Part shown: positions 10,058-19,800 of the stretch, one piece after another
How positions within the stretch are numbered: position 1 is the stretch's first letter
Layout: each line of letters begins with the position of its first letter
Origin: Tieghemiomyces parasiticus
Taxonomy: Eukaryota > Kickxellomycota > Dimargaritomycetes > Dimargaritales > Dimargaritaceae
Reading direction: 5' to 3'
Assembly: GCA_027575765.1 (NCBI GenBank)
Contig: JANBPT010000034.1
Location: 37,890-101,889 of the forward strand
Length of the DNA: 64,000 nucleotides
Notes under the pieces: model-generated
The model's database searches: none
The model's input: the letters and a program-made list of their open reading frames with translations, nothing else
What the model was told of the DNA's origin: nothing
Position numbers and translations under genes: made by a program

Positions 10058-13000
10058 ATGGCCGCGCTTTCGAAGACGATAGACACCCTGGAGCGCAACG
10101 GGAAGAGGCTGTTGGCCGATTTCGATGAAGTGATGGCCCAGGCTCCCCACGGTCACGAGACTACAAACAGCCTACCGTCGTTTTACCATTCGTCCAGAGA
10201 TGCCAGCTCCTCACATCCCAACCTCGCCCCGGCCTTCAGCCACGCGGGAAGGCCACGGCCGAACAATGCCGACGATGACGACCAGGACGAACTGGAGGCG
10301 CTCCGACAATGCGACCAACGTATCGACGACGCGCTCGATGCCAGCCTGGAGCGGTGGAGCGAACCGTCCGGGGCTGACTTTGGTGACGGGCTACCGTCCG
10401 CGCCTGTCACGATTACCGACCAACACCGACCGCAACCGCAGCAGCAGCGGGCATCGCTTAATTCGTCCAGTATCAGTTTCACTCCGAGCGGGGATGACAA
10501 CGACAACCACCACCAGCTCCCTGGCCAGTTTCGGGTCCAGTCCACAACAGACGTTCTGCGGTCACTTGAGGCCGATGAGGCGGAGGATTTCGACGACAAT
10601 CTACCTAGTACCATCTCAGCTTTAACGCCATCGGCGCGCACCCACCCGGACCGTCACAACTGGGACACCGCAGCCGTTGCACCCAACTTCCAACCCTCGA
10701 AGGAGTTCCCCCACCAGCTGTGGACGTCGCCCTTAACCCCGAACCACCCTGGCCACCGAGACCAGTCCGCCAGCACCTTTTCGTTCCTGACCCACAGCTC
10801 ACGACCGACCACTGGGCCCCGGACCCAAATCCGCCAGTCTCCCTCCCTGGCCCTTGGGAACACAGAGGCCGACAGCGAGAACGAAGACCCCTTGAGCGGC
10901 GGTATGTTATCCGCCGAGCGCCTCCCATTGCGCCGGCCCACCGTCTCTGTGTCTAAAAACGTAAGCGCAGCTCCAGACAGTCCTCTGGCCCATCTACCGT
11001 CGGCGGACCGGCCCCCCGCCCAGACCCCGATCTTAGAGAAATTCGAAAAGTGGCGCCTACAGAAAGTTCAGGCCGACCGAACGCCGTTGCCGCCCACCGC
11101 TGACAGCTCCGTGTCGTTTTCTAGCCCTAAGGGGGACCGGCCGTCAGATTCGCCCCCGCCGCGGTCCTTCGCCCCGACCATACCCTCCGTTGCCTCCTTC
11201 GCCCTGGCCTCTCCGGAGCTGCATCGCCGGCATTTATCACCACGGCTAGCTACCGATTCAGACATGCTACCTGACAGTCTGCGCAGCGCCACGAAGGCCG
11301 AGCTTCGCAGCCTGAGTAGTATGGAGGACCGTAATAGTGAGGACGAGTCACTGGACCACGATCATGCCATGCAGCGTTTTGACCGGCTGGTCGACCGGCC
11401 GTCCTCGGCGCTCCCGCGCACCGCATCGTCCCCCATCGCGTCTACCGCCTCTGTCCTCATTATCAACACCTCCACCCCCAAACCTGATCGCGGGCTAACC
11501 GTCCCCAGCTCGCCAGCCACTTCGGTCGGTATGGCCAATCCTAGGTCGCAAAATCAAACCCCCACCCCCCTGTCGCCGGTTCTGGACGAATACGGCCGGC
11601 CAGACCCATTCAGGCACGGCGTCGACTTTAGTGCAGACCCAACCCTAACCGGGCCGACCACGCCCGCCGCCCGGCCCACCGTGCCCCGACCTGTTCTGTC
11701 ACCCATGTCGCAGGACTACTTACCCCGCCTTCGGTCCCCAGGACCCTCGGGTTACCGCCCGCGGTTTGCCAGCGGCACCGGTGCAAACAACGCCCTCCCG
11801 GGCTACTCACCGGGAGCGCGCGGCCAGTTCTTGCGTCCCCAGGTCCGCGGGACACCGCACCCGCTGCAGAACCAAAATTTCCTCTCGTCCAATTCGTTCT
11901 CGTCCGTAACCTCATCCGCCATAACGTTTCCGGAACCGAGTGCCGAGCAGGGTCTACGGACTCGGTCGGGGTTGGGCAGGCCCCCCGTCGGACCGGACAG
12001 TGTCGCGCGGCCAGAGCACCCCGAGGAAAAGGAGGCGGATTCAGCAGCCTCCCCCGTCGATACCGTAGCACCCGTGGTGGAGCCGTCCCGACACCAAGCC
12101 TTACCGCCGCCTCCTTCCATCGCTGCGGGCGTCGGCCCGAGTGGCGCCCGATCCACTGTAAACGAGCCGATCGACGACCCTCACAACATCACCATGAGCA
12201 CTCAGGACGCCGGCGACCGCGTCCCGTCCCCAGATTTCCTGACGCAACCGGCTGACCCGGAGGCCTCGTCGTCCCTCCATCGTACCTACAGTGCCTTCTC
12301 CCAAAAGTTATTAGAGTCTCGCCTGTCAGGCCGCCAGGGCCCTAGCGACACCAGTCGGCTGTCGTCCGCCAGCAGTCTCGAGAGCCTGCCAGCGCTTTCT
12401 AAGGCGGCGGCGGCGGGTCGGTTGCGGGAGAAGCGCCCAGCAAGCCAAACCGCGGCGGTACAACCAAGTCGAACCGTGGTGACTCGCCTCCAAAGCCAAG
12501 CCGGGGAGACCCTCGAGCGCAGCGTGTCGTCGCCACCCCGCCTACCCCGGTCCCAACCGTCCGACCTGGCACAACCTGCACGTGACAATTCGCTCTTGTC
12601 GGACCGCTCGGCTGGTGGAGGTAATGACGAGGAGCGGCTCACGGCGCTGGTCGATCGTGTGGCGGCCGAGGAGCAAGCGCATCGGCCCGCCAGTCACTTC
12701 CAGTTCAACTGGGACCGACCGTTCCGCGCCGGTACCGAGGACCCCGACCAGCTGTTGTCCACTCCATCTAAGGTCTTACAAATGTGCGCCGCCCGACCTG
12801 AGGCAGTAACTGCCGCCGCTACCTTCCCGCCAACCTCTACCCGTGCCAGTGCCGCCACGGAAACTACGACCACCGCGGAGCCCATCCCGGTACCTATTCC
12901 GCTGGCCACAGATGTCGCCCGCACTCCCTACAGGCCAGACCACCGGACCCAGTCGCGTACCCCCCTCTCCCTGGCCTCGTCGATTCTCATCCTGCCCGAC

Positions 13001-16000
13001 ATTTACGACCCGGACCGCCTAGCTACCCCGAAGTTCGCCAATCAGAACGGGCACTATTACCTTGACCAGGCTACGCCGCAGCCAGCTGCGCGCCGTGTTC
13101 CCAGCCAGACCCTCCAAAACACACTGCGCCGTGGACCTCTGCGGAACCCCCGATTGCCCGGGTCCGACCTGAGCGTAACCGGTTCGCCGCGTAACTTAGC
13201 TAAACAAAGTGCGGTCACCCCGCAGAAACCGACCCAGTCGGCGCCCCAACCGGGCCCGATGCATCGCACCCTGACCGGAGTACCCATTGAGCCCCAGAGC
13301 GAGCAGCTGATGCGGGTCTTGGCCCAGCTGCAGGAACACTACGCCACCTGGTCACACGAGAAGGAAGAGCTGATGCGTACGATAGCCGACCTGCAGCGCC
13401 AACTGGCCGGCGCCATCAGCAATCGGAACTATACGCCCACCCCGCGTACCGTGCCTCACCACACCGTAGCGGCCCAGACCTCGCTGGCGGGTACCTCGAT
13501 CGGGGGCGTTCGTAGTCCGTCCGCGCGGGCCACCCCGCCCCGTGACGCCCCACCGGTCTTTAATGACGAACACGATGCGACCGATCTGACCTGGTACCTA
13601 CCGGACCAGCCCCTCGACCCACCGCCGGCACCCGAGACCCAGCAGCTGATTGACGAACTCAACCGTAACCTGCGTCGCGAAGGCGCCCTGGACGCCAACA
13701 TAGAAGGGATGGTGGCCTACATTCGTGACCTGACCCATCAATTAGCAGCCCCACCCGCCGAAGCCCACGGTACCACGGCGTCGACTTCCGAGGCACTCCC
13801 GTCACCGTTGGCCTCGCCAGCCTCTTCGATCATGTCTGATCGGCAGTCACTCGATGCCCGTCCCGAGCATCCTTACCGCGAACGCCTGGTGTTACGAGAG
13901 ACTGCCACTAGCGCCCGCAGTACCCCGGCGGCACCTACTCGCCGTACCCAGCTGGTTGATAAGTTGAGTAGTCCCTTCCCGGCCCCGCCCGCCGACCCAA
14001 TCCTCCGTGCGACGCCACCCACCGCGGATCCGTTGCCGGCGGCGACCACCGTGAATGAGGCTGCTGTGGCTCAGATGTTGGAGGAGTTCCGTAACGGATT
14101 TAAGCGTCTCCTCCGGCGAGGCAGCCACATCTCCCGTTCCCGCGCTGACGCCCGCTCGGACGAGAAGCCGCGGCGGCGTCGCCGTCGCCACCATCGTAAC
14201 GAGCGACCGTCCCTCGCCGACGGCTTGCCTACCCTACCAGGCTACTTACACCGGGGCGATGCCTCCCCGTACGATGACGACGCCTTGTCCGAGGCCCTCT
14301 CCCGCGTTGATCTGGACTCGCCCGGGTCGTCATTCCTGACGGAGCCCCTTACGTCGGTAGACGGCTTAACGGAGGAGCATTTCGCGCGGGAGGCCCATCG
14401 GAACGATGACCGTTCGTCACCTTTGGTCCTCCGGGACTACAATACGGAGGCCCAGTTCCACGCCGCTCTCCGCCGCGAAATTCGCAGCAGACGACAATAC
14501 CTAGATCACCAGCGACCAGTGGACCAGCCGGCCGAAGGTTACGGTGAAGCCGACGACCCTCCGGCCGCTGCCGCGACGGCCCCACCGGTCAAGAGGCACC
14601 GGCCGGCGGCCAAGGCACCTGTCCCGGTCGACTCCTCCTCCTATGCCAGCCCGCCGGCATCTCTCCTATTTGAACGTGAGTCGACGGCCCCGGCTCATGT
14701 TCGGCGGCAACCCTCCGCCCAGGCCCCGGCGTTATTACGGCGGGCCGTCCACATGCGTGATATGGCTACCCAGGTCCGCCAGTCCATCGCCGCTACCGGC
14801 CTACACCACTGGCACACTGAGGCCCCGTCCGAACCGTCGTTACCCCAGCCCGTCCCTGACCGCCATGACCATTACAATAGCCCCAACGATCAGCCCCGTG
14901 TCGAAGCCCCCCGCCTCCGCTCGGTTCAACTCACCCCGACGCGTGTTTCGATGGACTCCTCGCGCTCTCCGCCGGGCCAGCACCCGTCAGCCGCTGAAGA
15001 ACAAGAAGCTCTGCGTCGGTACCATGCTGCCCGGATGCGTCCCCACACTACGAACCCTGCTGGTGGCACCCCACGGCACCAGCTGGCTGATCGTCACGAC
15101 AGCGATCGCGACTCGGTGACCGTCCTTGAAGACGATGATGATCACACCACCACTTACCTACCGCCGACTGAAGGGAACCATTCACCAGCAATGCTGGGGA
15201 AACAAGGATACCAACATCATGCGTCTCCGCCCGCGTCTGCGGTCGCCAGTCTAAACGACCATGCTGATACCCACAGTCTCGCAGTCAATTTGGAACGGTT
15301 GCTGGCTCTCCTGCAGACCCACCCATCGGCGCACTGCCCACTATGTACCGCCACGCCAGCCCCGGTAGTGGGTCAACCGCCCTTGTCTAAGTTACCCACC
15401 GCCGATTGGCAGGCATGGTTCGCCCAGCGCGGTCAGCCCGACCATGCGGCCGCCCATCATCACCAATACCCCCACTATGACCACGGCACCGCCTGCCCCT
15501 GGGCTGATATCCGGCGACTGCTCTCCGATCTGCGCCACCAGCCCGCCTCCCCTGCCGAGGGTTCCCACCTGGCGGAAAAGTCACAGACCGGTCAACACCA
15601 TTCGTCGCCCATTGCCGCCGCCGCTGCCCACTCGCGCCCCTCGCTGACTTCGGCCACGTGCCAGCACCTGGACCGGCTCATCGCCGAGATGGAGGCGGAT
15701 TTCGCCCACCTTAAGGCCAAATATCGGGTGGTGGTCAAGGAGTACGACGGGGCACGGTCGACCAGTAGCAGTGACCGGACCCGACGACTGCTTGGTACTC
15801 GTCTAAAGGACTTGGTGGCCCTCATGGACGTCAAGAGCCAACAGCTTGTCGCCTTGCATGAGATTCGACACGCCACACCGAGTGGTTCGGCGTCACTGTC
15901 TGGTCGCCGGGGAAAGTCGCGACCGGCATTGGAGCCGATGGTGGCGATACCAGCCCAGCAGGCCGACCTGGACGCCGGACCCCTGATGTGCCCCTACGGC

Positions 16001-16366
16001 TGTACGACCCAGGCCCCGACCGTACTTCCTCGGCATCACCACCAGCACCCGGGGTGCACAGCTTGTGGTCAAAATGGTACTACGCTACGTAATCCCACGT
16101 TTGCCTCGCACGCCCGGGCCGCCACCACCACCTCCGCCCTGGCCCCTGCTGTTCGCTCGCGTAGCGGGGCGGCGGCCAGGTCGGCTAAATCGCGGTCAGC
16201 TACCAATACCACCGCGTTGGCCACAGCGGGCCCCGGCAGTCCCGCCAACCAGCAGAGCGGTGGGATGCCAGGGTACCAGCAACCCTTGAATCGGCAATCG
16301 AAGGAGGCTAAGAATTATGCCTTGTTAAAAGGGATGCAGTGGATCCAGCAGGCCCTGGATAATTAG
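10058..16366 (+). CDS. giant Cep57/Ppc89-like spindle-pole or centrosomal protein
   Basis: A single uninterrupted frame encodes 2102 residues. The ATG at 10058 follows the CT-rich leader, and its first residues (LSKTIDTLERNGKRLLADFDEVM) form an amphipathic helix. Roughly residues 40-1060 are Ser/Pro/Thr-rich and disordered. Short coiled coils follow near 1080-1120 (LQEHYATWSHEKEELM) and 1195-1235, then a Lys/Arg-rich patch near 1370. A CPLC motif after a Leu/His-rich helix sits near 1755. Residues about 1868-1936 (MEADFAHLKAKYRVVVKEYD, then RTRRLLGTRLKDLVALMDVK) resemble the Cep57 microtubule-binding domain that also ends fission-yeast Ppc89. After it come CPYGC and CTACG with intervening His, a possible zinc site, and a final helix KNYALLKGMQWIQQALD. 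A structural role at the microtubule-organising centre is inferred. The family match rests on the C-terminal helix only. Confidence 0.62.
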   Translation: MAALSKTIDTLERNGKRLLADFDEVMAQAPHGHETTNSLPSFYHSSRDASSSHPNLAPAFSHAGRPRPNNADDDDQDELEALRQCDQRIDDALDASLERWSEPSGADFGDGLPSAPVTITDQHRPQPQQQRASLNSSSISFTPSGDDNDNHHQLPGQFRVQSTTDVLRSLEADEAEDFDDNLPSTISALTPSARTHPDRHNWDTAAVAPNFQPSKEFPHQLWTSPLTPNHPGHRDQSASTFSFLTHSSRPTTGPRTQIRQSPSLALGNTEADSENEDPLSGGMLSAERLPLRRPTVSVSKNVSAAPDSPLAHLPSADRPPAQTPILEKFEKWRLQKVQADRTPLPPTADSSVSFSSPKGDRPSDSPPPRSFAPTIPSVASFALASPELHRRHLSPRLATDSDMLPDSLRSATKAELRSLSSMEDRNSEDESLDHDHAMQRFDRLVDRPSSALPRTASSPIASTASVLIINTSTPKPDRGLTVPSSPATSVGMANPRSQNQTPTPLSPVLDEYGRPDPFRHGVDFSADPTLTGPTTPAARPTVPRPVLSPMSQDYLPRLRSPGPSGYRPRFASGTGANNALPGYSPGARGQFLRPQVRGTPHPLQNQNFLSSNSFSSVTSSAITFPEPSAEQGLRTRSGLGRPPVGPDSVARPEHPEEKEADSAASPVDTVAPVVEPSRHQALPPPPSIAAGVGPSGARSTVNEPIDDPHNITMSTQDAGDRVPSPDFLTQPADPEASSSLHRTYSAFSQKLLESRLSGRQGPSDTSRLSSASSLESLPALSKAAAAGRLREKRPASQTAAVQPSRTVVTRLQSQAGETLERSVSSPPRLPRSQPSDLAQPARDNSLLSDRSAGGGNDEERLTALVDRVAAEEQAHRPASHFQFNWDRPFRAGTEDPDQLLSTPSKVLQMCAARPEAVTAAATFPPTSTRASAATETTTTAEPIPVPIPLATDVARTPYRPDHRTQSRTPLSLASSILILPDIYDPDRLATPKFANQNGHYYLDQATPQPAARRVPSQTLQNTLRRGPLRNPRLPGSDLSVTGSPRNLAKQSAVTPQKPTQSAPQPGPMHRTLTGVPIEPQSEQLMRVLAQLQEHYATWSHEKEELMRTIADLQRQLAGAISNRNYTPTPRTVPHHTVAAQTSLAGTSIGGVRSPSARATPPRDAPPVFNDEHDATDLTWYLPDQPLDPPPAPETQQLIDELNRNLRREGALDANIEGMVAYIRDLTHQLAAPPAEAHGTTASTSEALPSPLASPASSIMSDRQSLDARPEHPYRERLVLRETATSARSTPAAPTRRTQLVDKLSSPFPAPPADPILRATPPTADPLPAATTVNEAAVAQMLEEFRNGFKRLLRRGSHISRSRADARSDEKPRRRRRRHHRNERPSLADGLPTLPGYLHRGDASPYDDDALSEALSRVDLDSPGSSFLTEPLTSVDGLTEEHFAREAHRNDDRSSPLVLRDYNTEAQFHAALRREIRSRRQYLDHQRPVDQPAEGYGEADDPPAAAATAPPVKRHRPAAKAPVPVDSSSYASPPASLLFERESTAPAHVRRQPSAQAPALLRRAVHMRDMATQVRQSIAATGLHHWHTEAPSEPSLPQPVPDRHDHYNSPNDQPRVEAPRLRSVQLTPTRVSMDSSRSPPGQHPSAAEEQEALRRYHAARMRPHTTNPAGGTPRHQLADRHDSDRDSVTVLEDDDDHTTTYLPPTEGNHSPAMLGKQGYQHHASPPASAVASLNDHADTHSLAVNLERLLALLQTHPSAHCPLCTATPAPVVGQPPLSKLPTADWQAWFAQRGQPDHAAAHHHQYPHYDHGTACPWADIRRLLSDLRHQPASPAEGSHLAEKSQTGQHHSSPIAAAAAHSRPSLTSATCQHLDRLIAEMEADFAHLKAKYRVVVKEYDGARSTSSSDRTRRLLGTRLKDLVALMDVKSQQLVALHEIRHATPSGSASLSGRRGKSRPALEPMVAIPAQQADLDAGPLMCPYGCTTQAPTVLPRHHHQHPGCTACGQNGTTLRNPTFASHARAATTTSALAPAVRSRSGAAARSAKSRSATNTTALATAGPGSPANQQSGGMPGYQQPLNRQSKEAKNYALLKGMQWIQQALDN

Positions 16367-16811
16367 GTTAGTTTCTCAGGTGTTCATAGCTATGAATCTG
16401 TGCGCTATGGGTAAATAGATCCACATTTAATTATTATTATTTTTCTCTCTCTATTCAGCCGCTTCCCTTAAACAACGGGCACGCCGGCATTGTATGATCA
16501 TACCAGTAAATAGCTATATCTTCGTCGTTTTCCATGGGTGATCCAATGCGATCCTTCCTTCTGATATACATATATATTTTGAAAAAATGCTTTTGGACAT
16601 TCGTCTCTTGACCGAGAGTGAGTGTTCAGGGATAATACACCTCAATTTCTCCCCACGCTGAGGAGCCCCCCCCCTCACTCGCTAGCGACCATTTTTAAAC
16701 ATCAGATCAGTTTTTAGGTGCTAATTTATCGAACAGTGCTAGACGGCCAACTGAAAACAGCATCGTGGAGAAAATAATACACAAAATGGAAACAATAAAG
16801 ACCTAAATAAC
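16367..16811. other. AT-rich convergent intergenic region
   Basis: This lies between the stops of the Cep57-like gene and the ABC transporter. It is AT-rich with short TA repeats near 16565-16580 and a run of 9 C at 16666. AATAAA occurs on the plus strand at 16794-16799, a distant candidate for the Cep57-like transcript. No gene is seen. Confidence 0.5.
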
Positions 16812-19800
16812 CTAACGCTTGTTGGAACGGTAGAATTTGAGACCCAGGAGTAGGATGAGGGTGTTGAAGGCGCAGAACCCAACGATGATGAGAAAGTTAC
16901 GCCAGCGGTGGGAGAAGCTCCAGTCGAGGTTGTTCTCATAGTAGTTTTCACCGTACCGGTAGGGGCAGTAGCGGCAGTCGGAATCGGCATCACTGTTCTC
17001 GAGATACCCAGGGTACTTGTCGAGGTAATCCTTCATGTACTTGCCGCAGGACTGGCCGCTGGGGGGCTGGAGGGTAAAGTACTCCTCAGATTTGCACACG
17101 ACACGCTGCCGGTACAGGTCATTGACGAGCAAGCCTTCGATGATGTAGTGGTACGGGTCGATCCAGTACATCCACCGCTTCCAAAAGGTAGGCATCTGGG
17201 AATAGGGGATGGTGACACCGCAAAAGAGAGCCATGAAAGAAGCCGGAATGGGGTTAACCATGGAGGCCACCACGTCGGTCGGGGTCCAGGCGGCGATGGC
17301 CTGGCCGAGTAACATGGCAAAGATGGACAGCATATTGTACATGAGGTAGAAGTAGCCGATCCGGTTACCGTTACCGCTGAGTCCCACGGCCCAGTAAAAG
17401 ATGGCGAAGAAGCAGGTCGAGGCGAAGATGACGAAGGGCAGTTCGGTGAGGATCATGCCCGTGGCGAAGGCGCGCCAGTCGTAGAATCCCGAGGCCTCCT
17501 CGCGAGTAAACCAGGTGCGGTACTTGACGAGTTGGGGTTGGACCTGGTTGATAACCAGAATACCCAGAACCGAGGTTTGGAACAGAGCGAAAACGCGGTT
17601 CTGGAGATCAGTGGTACCATCACCCAGCTGGATGAAGGTGATGGCTAAGAAGAAGGAACAGAAGACCTGGAGGAACACTCGGTTGAGGTTATACTCTGGA
17701 TCGCGCCAGTAAGACTTGAACATGCGGTTGAGGACAATGCGACATTGGCCGGGGTATCGGAGGGCGAATTCCTTGTGGTCCTCCGGGTCGGCCTCGCGGT
17801 TCTGGCTGGCCTCCTTCTCGGTAGCAACGATCCGGGCCACGCTCTCCTGCTCGTGGCTGGCCTGCGGAGAGTTACGCCAGGTCTCGGGCCAATCAGGGCC
17901 CAAGGAAGATCCGATGACATCCAAGATGTATTCGGCCGGGTTGGCGGTGGGCGGACACTTGGAGGCGCCGTTGGCCTCGAAGTAGTCGATCAGGGTCTCG
18001 CAGTTCTGGCCCAGATCGCCAAAGTACACCGTGTTACCCCCCGGGGCGAGGAGCAGGAGGCGGTCAAACTGCTCAAAGAGGAGAGAACTGGGCTGGTGGA
18101 TGGTGCACAGGACGGTCTGGCCCTCCTGGGCAAGCTTGCGTAGGAACCGGACGATACTAAAGGAGGACTGGGCGTCGAGGCCCGAGGTCGGCTCGTCCAA
18201 AAACAGAACCTTGGGCTTGGCCACGAGTTCTACGGCGATGGTGAGGCGCTTGCGTTCCTCCATGGATAACCCGATTCCGGTCTCGAGGGACCCGACCAGG
18301 GCATCGGCGGTGTCATCCATCTCCAAGAGGACCAGGACCTGTTCGACGAAGGCGTCCTTCTCGGCCTTGCTGACGTGAGCCGGCTGACGGAGGTAGGCTG
18401 AAAACTGGAGTGCCTCACGGACGGTGGTACTCGGATTGTGGATATCCATCTGTTCGCAGTAACCCGTCTGGCGGCGCAGGGCGCGGGTGAGGGGCTCACC
18501 ACTAAGTAGAATCTCGCCCTCGACGCGGCCGACATTCTTGCGTTGGGCGAGAACGTCGAGCAGGGTGGTCTTACCGGCACCGGAGGCGCCCATGAGGGCG
18601 GTCATCTGACCAGGCTTGACGTAGCCGCTGATATCGTTGAGGAGCTGGATCTCGCCACCCTTGGCCTTGGGACCCGGTACGATGTAGCGGATGTTCTGCC
18701 AGCTGAGGGTGAGACCGTTGGCGGCCCCCTTGGTCACGCCGCCCTCGTCTGAGTGAGCTTCGCCTTGACTCTGGCCAACAGCGCCGTCGGCCTTATTACG
18801 GCGACGTCGACCGCCCACGAAACCACGTAGGCGGGACAGGCGGTGGGCCTTGAAGACATTGGTGCTGTAGCCGCTACCGCCCCACTCGACGGTCTCGACC
18901 ACGATCATGGTGAGGATGACGAAGAGGGCGTAAAAACAAATAACGGCTACAAAATCACGCCACTGGTCACCGGCCTTGAACCCGTACGAGGCGTAGATGT
19001 AGTCTTCACCGCGAACAATGGCCTTCCCAGGTCTGGACCCGGCCAGGGTGCACACTTGGTTGGCTATGTTGGTGTACTGCGGGAGGCCGTTGGGGACGAT
19101 TTGGGCGCCGGCGCAGCGAATCAGGAGCCCCTTAAACTCGTTGGACACTAAGGACTTAAGGCCATACGCGATAGGGTTGATCCAGTAGATCCAAAGGATC
19201 CAGCCGCCCATGGATCGTGGGGGAACCAGATAGCCCGTGAGCAGGATAAACATTAGTAAGAATATACCAGATACTGCGTGGGCTGTGTCCAGGTCCGGGG
19301 TGGCATTACCGATCAGACGGAAAAGGGCCGTGAGACAAAGCGTGGTGACGTAGAGGATCAATATAAACTTGACAAACTTGCCGAAGCCAGCTTGTAATCC
19401 GACCATCCAGTATAGGATGGATGAAAACACGATGACCTGGATCAGGGCGATGGGGATATCCGAGATTAGCTGGGCGATGTAGAGAGCGCTCGGGTGGTAG
19501 AAGGCGAACCCCTTTTGCTTGTAAATGATGGGCCGGTTAGAAAAACACTTGGGGATCTCGGAGTTGGCGACGAGGGTATTGAAGAGCAAAGCGAAGAAGA
19601 GCACACCGCCGCGGGTGAAGGCGCCGTAGGAGTTGTCGGGTAGCTTGAAGAAGAGGGATCCCACGATGACGGCCATGCACCAGGTGTAGAGCAGACGGAA
19701 GATGAGTAGGCCGGGGTTACCCATAATGAGCCGAACCTCGCGCTGGATACACGCCGCGACCTGGAAGAAATAGGTGGTCTTGTAGCGGGATTTACGGCGA

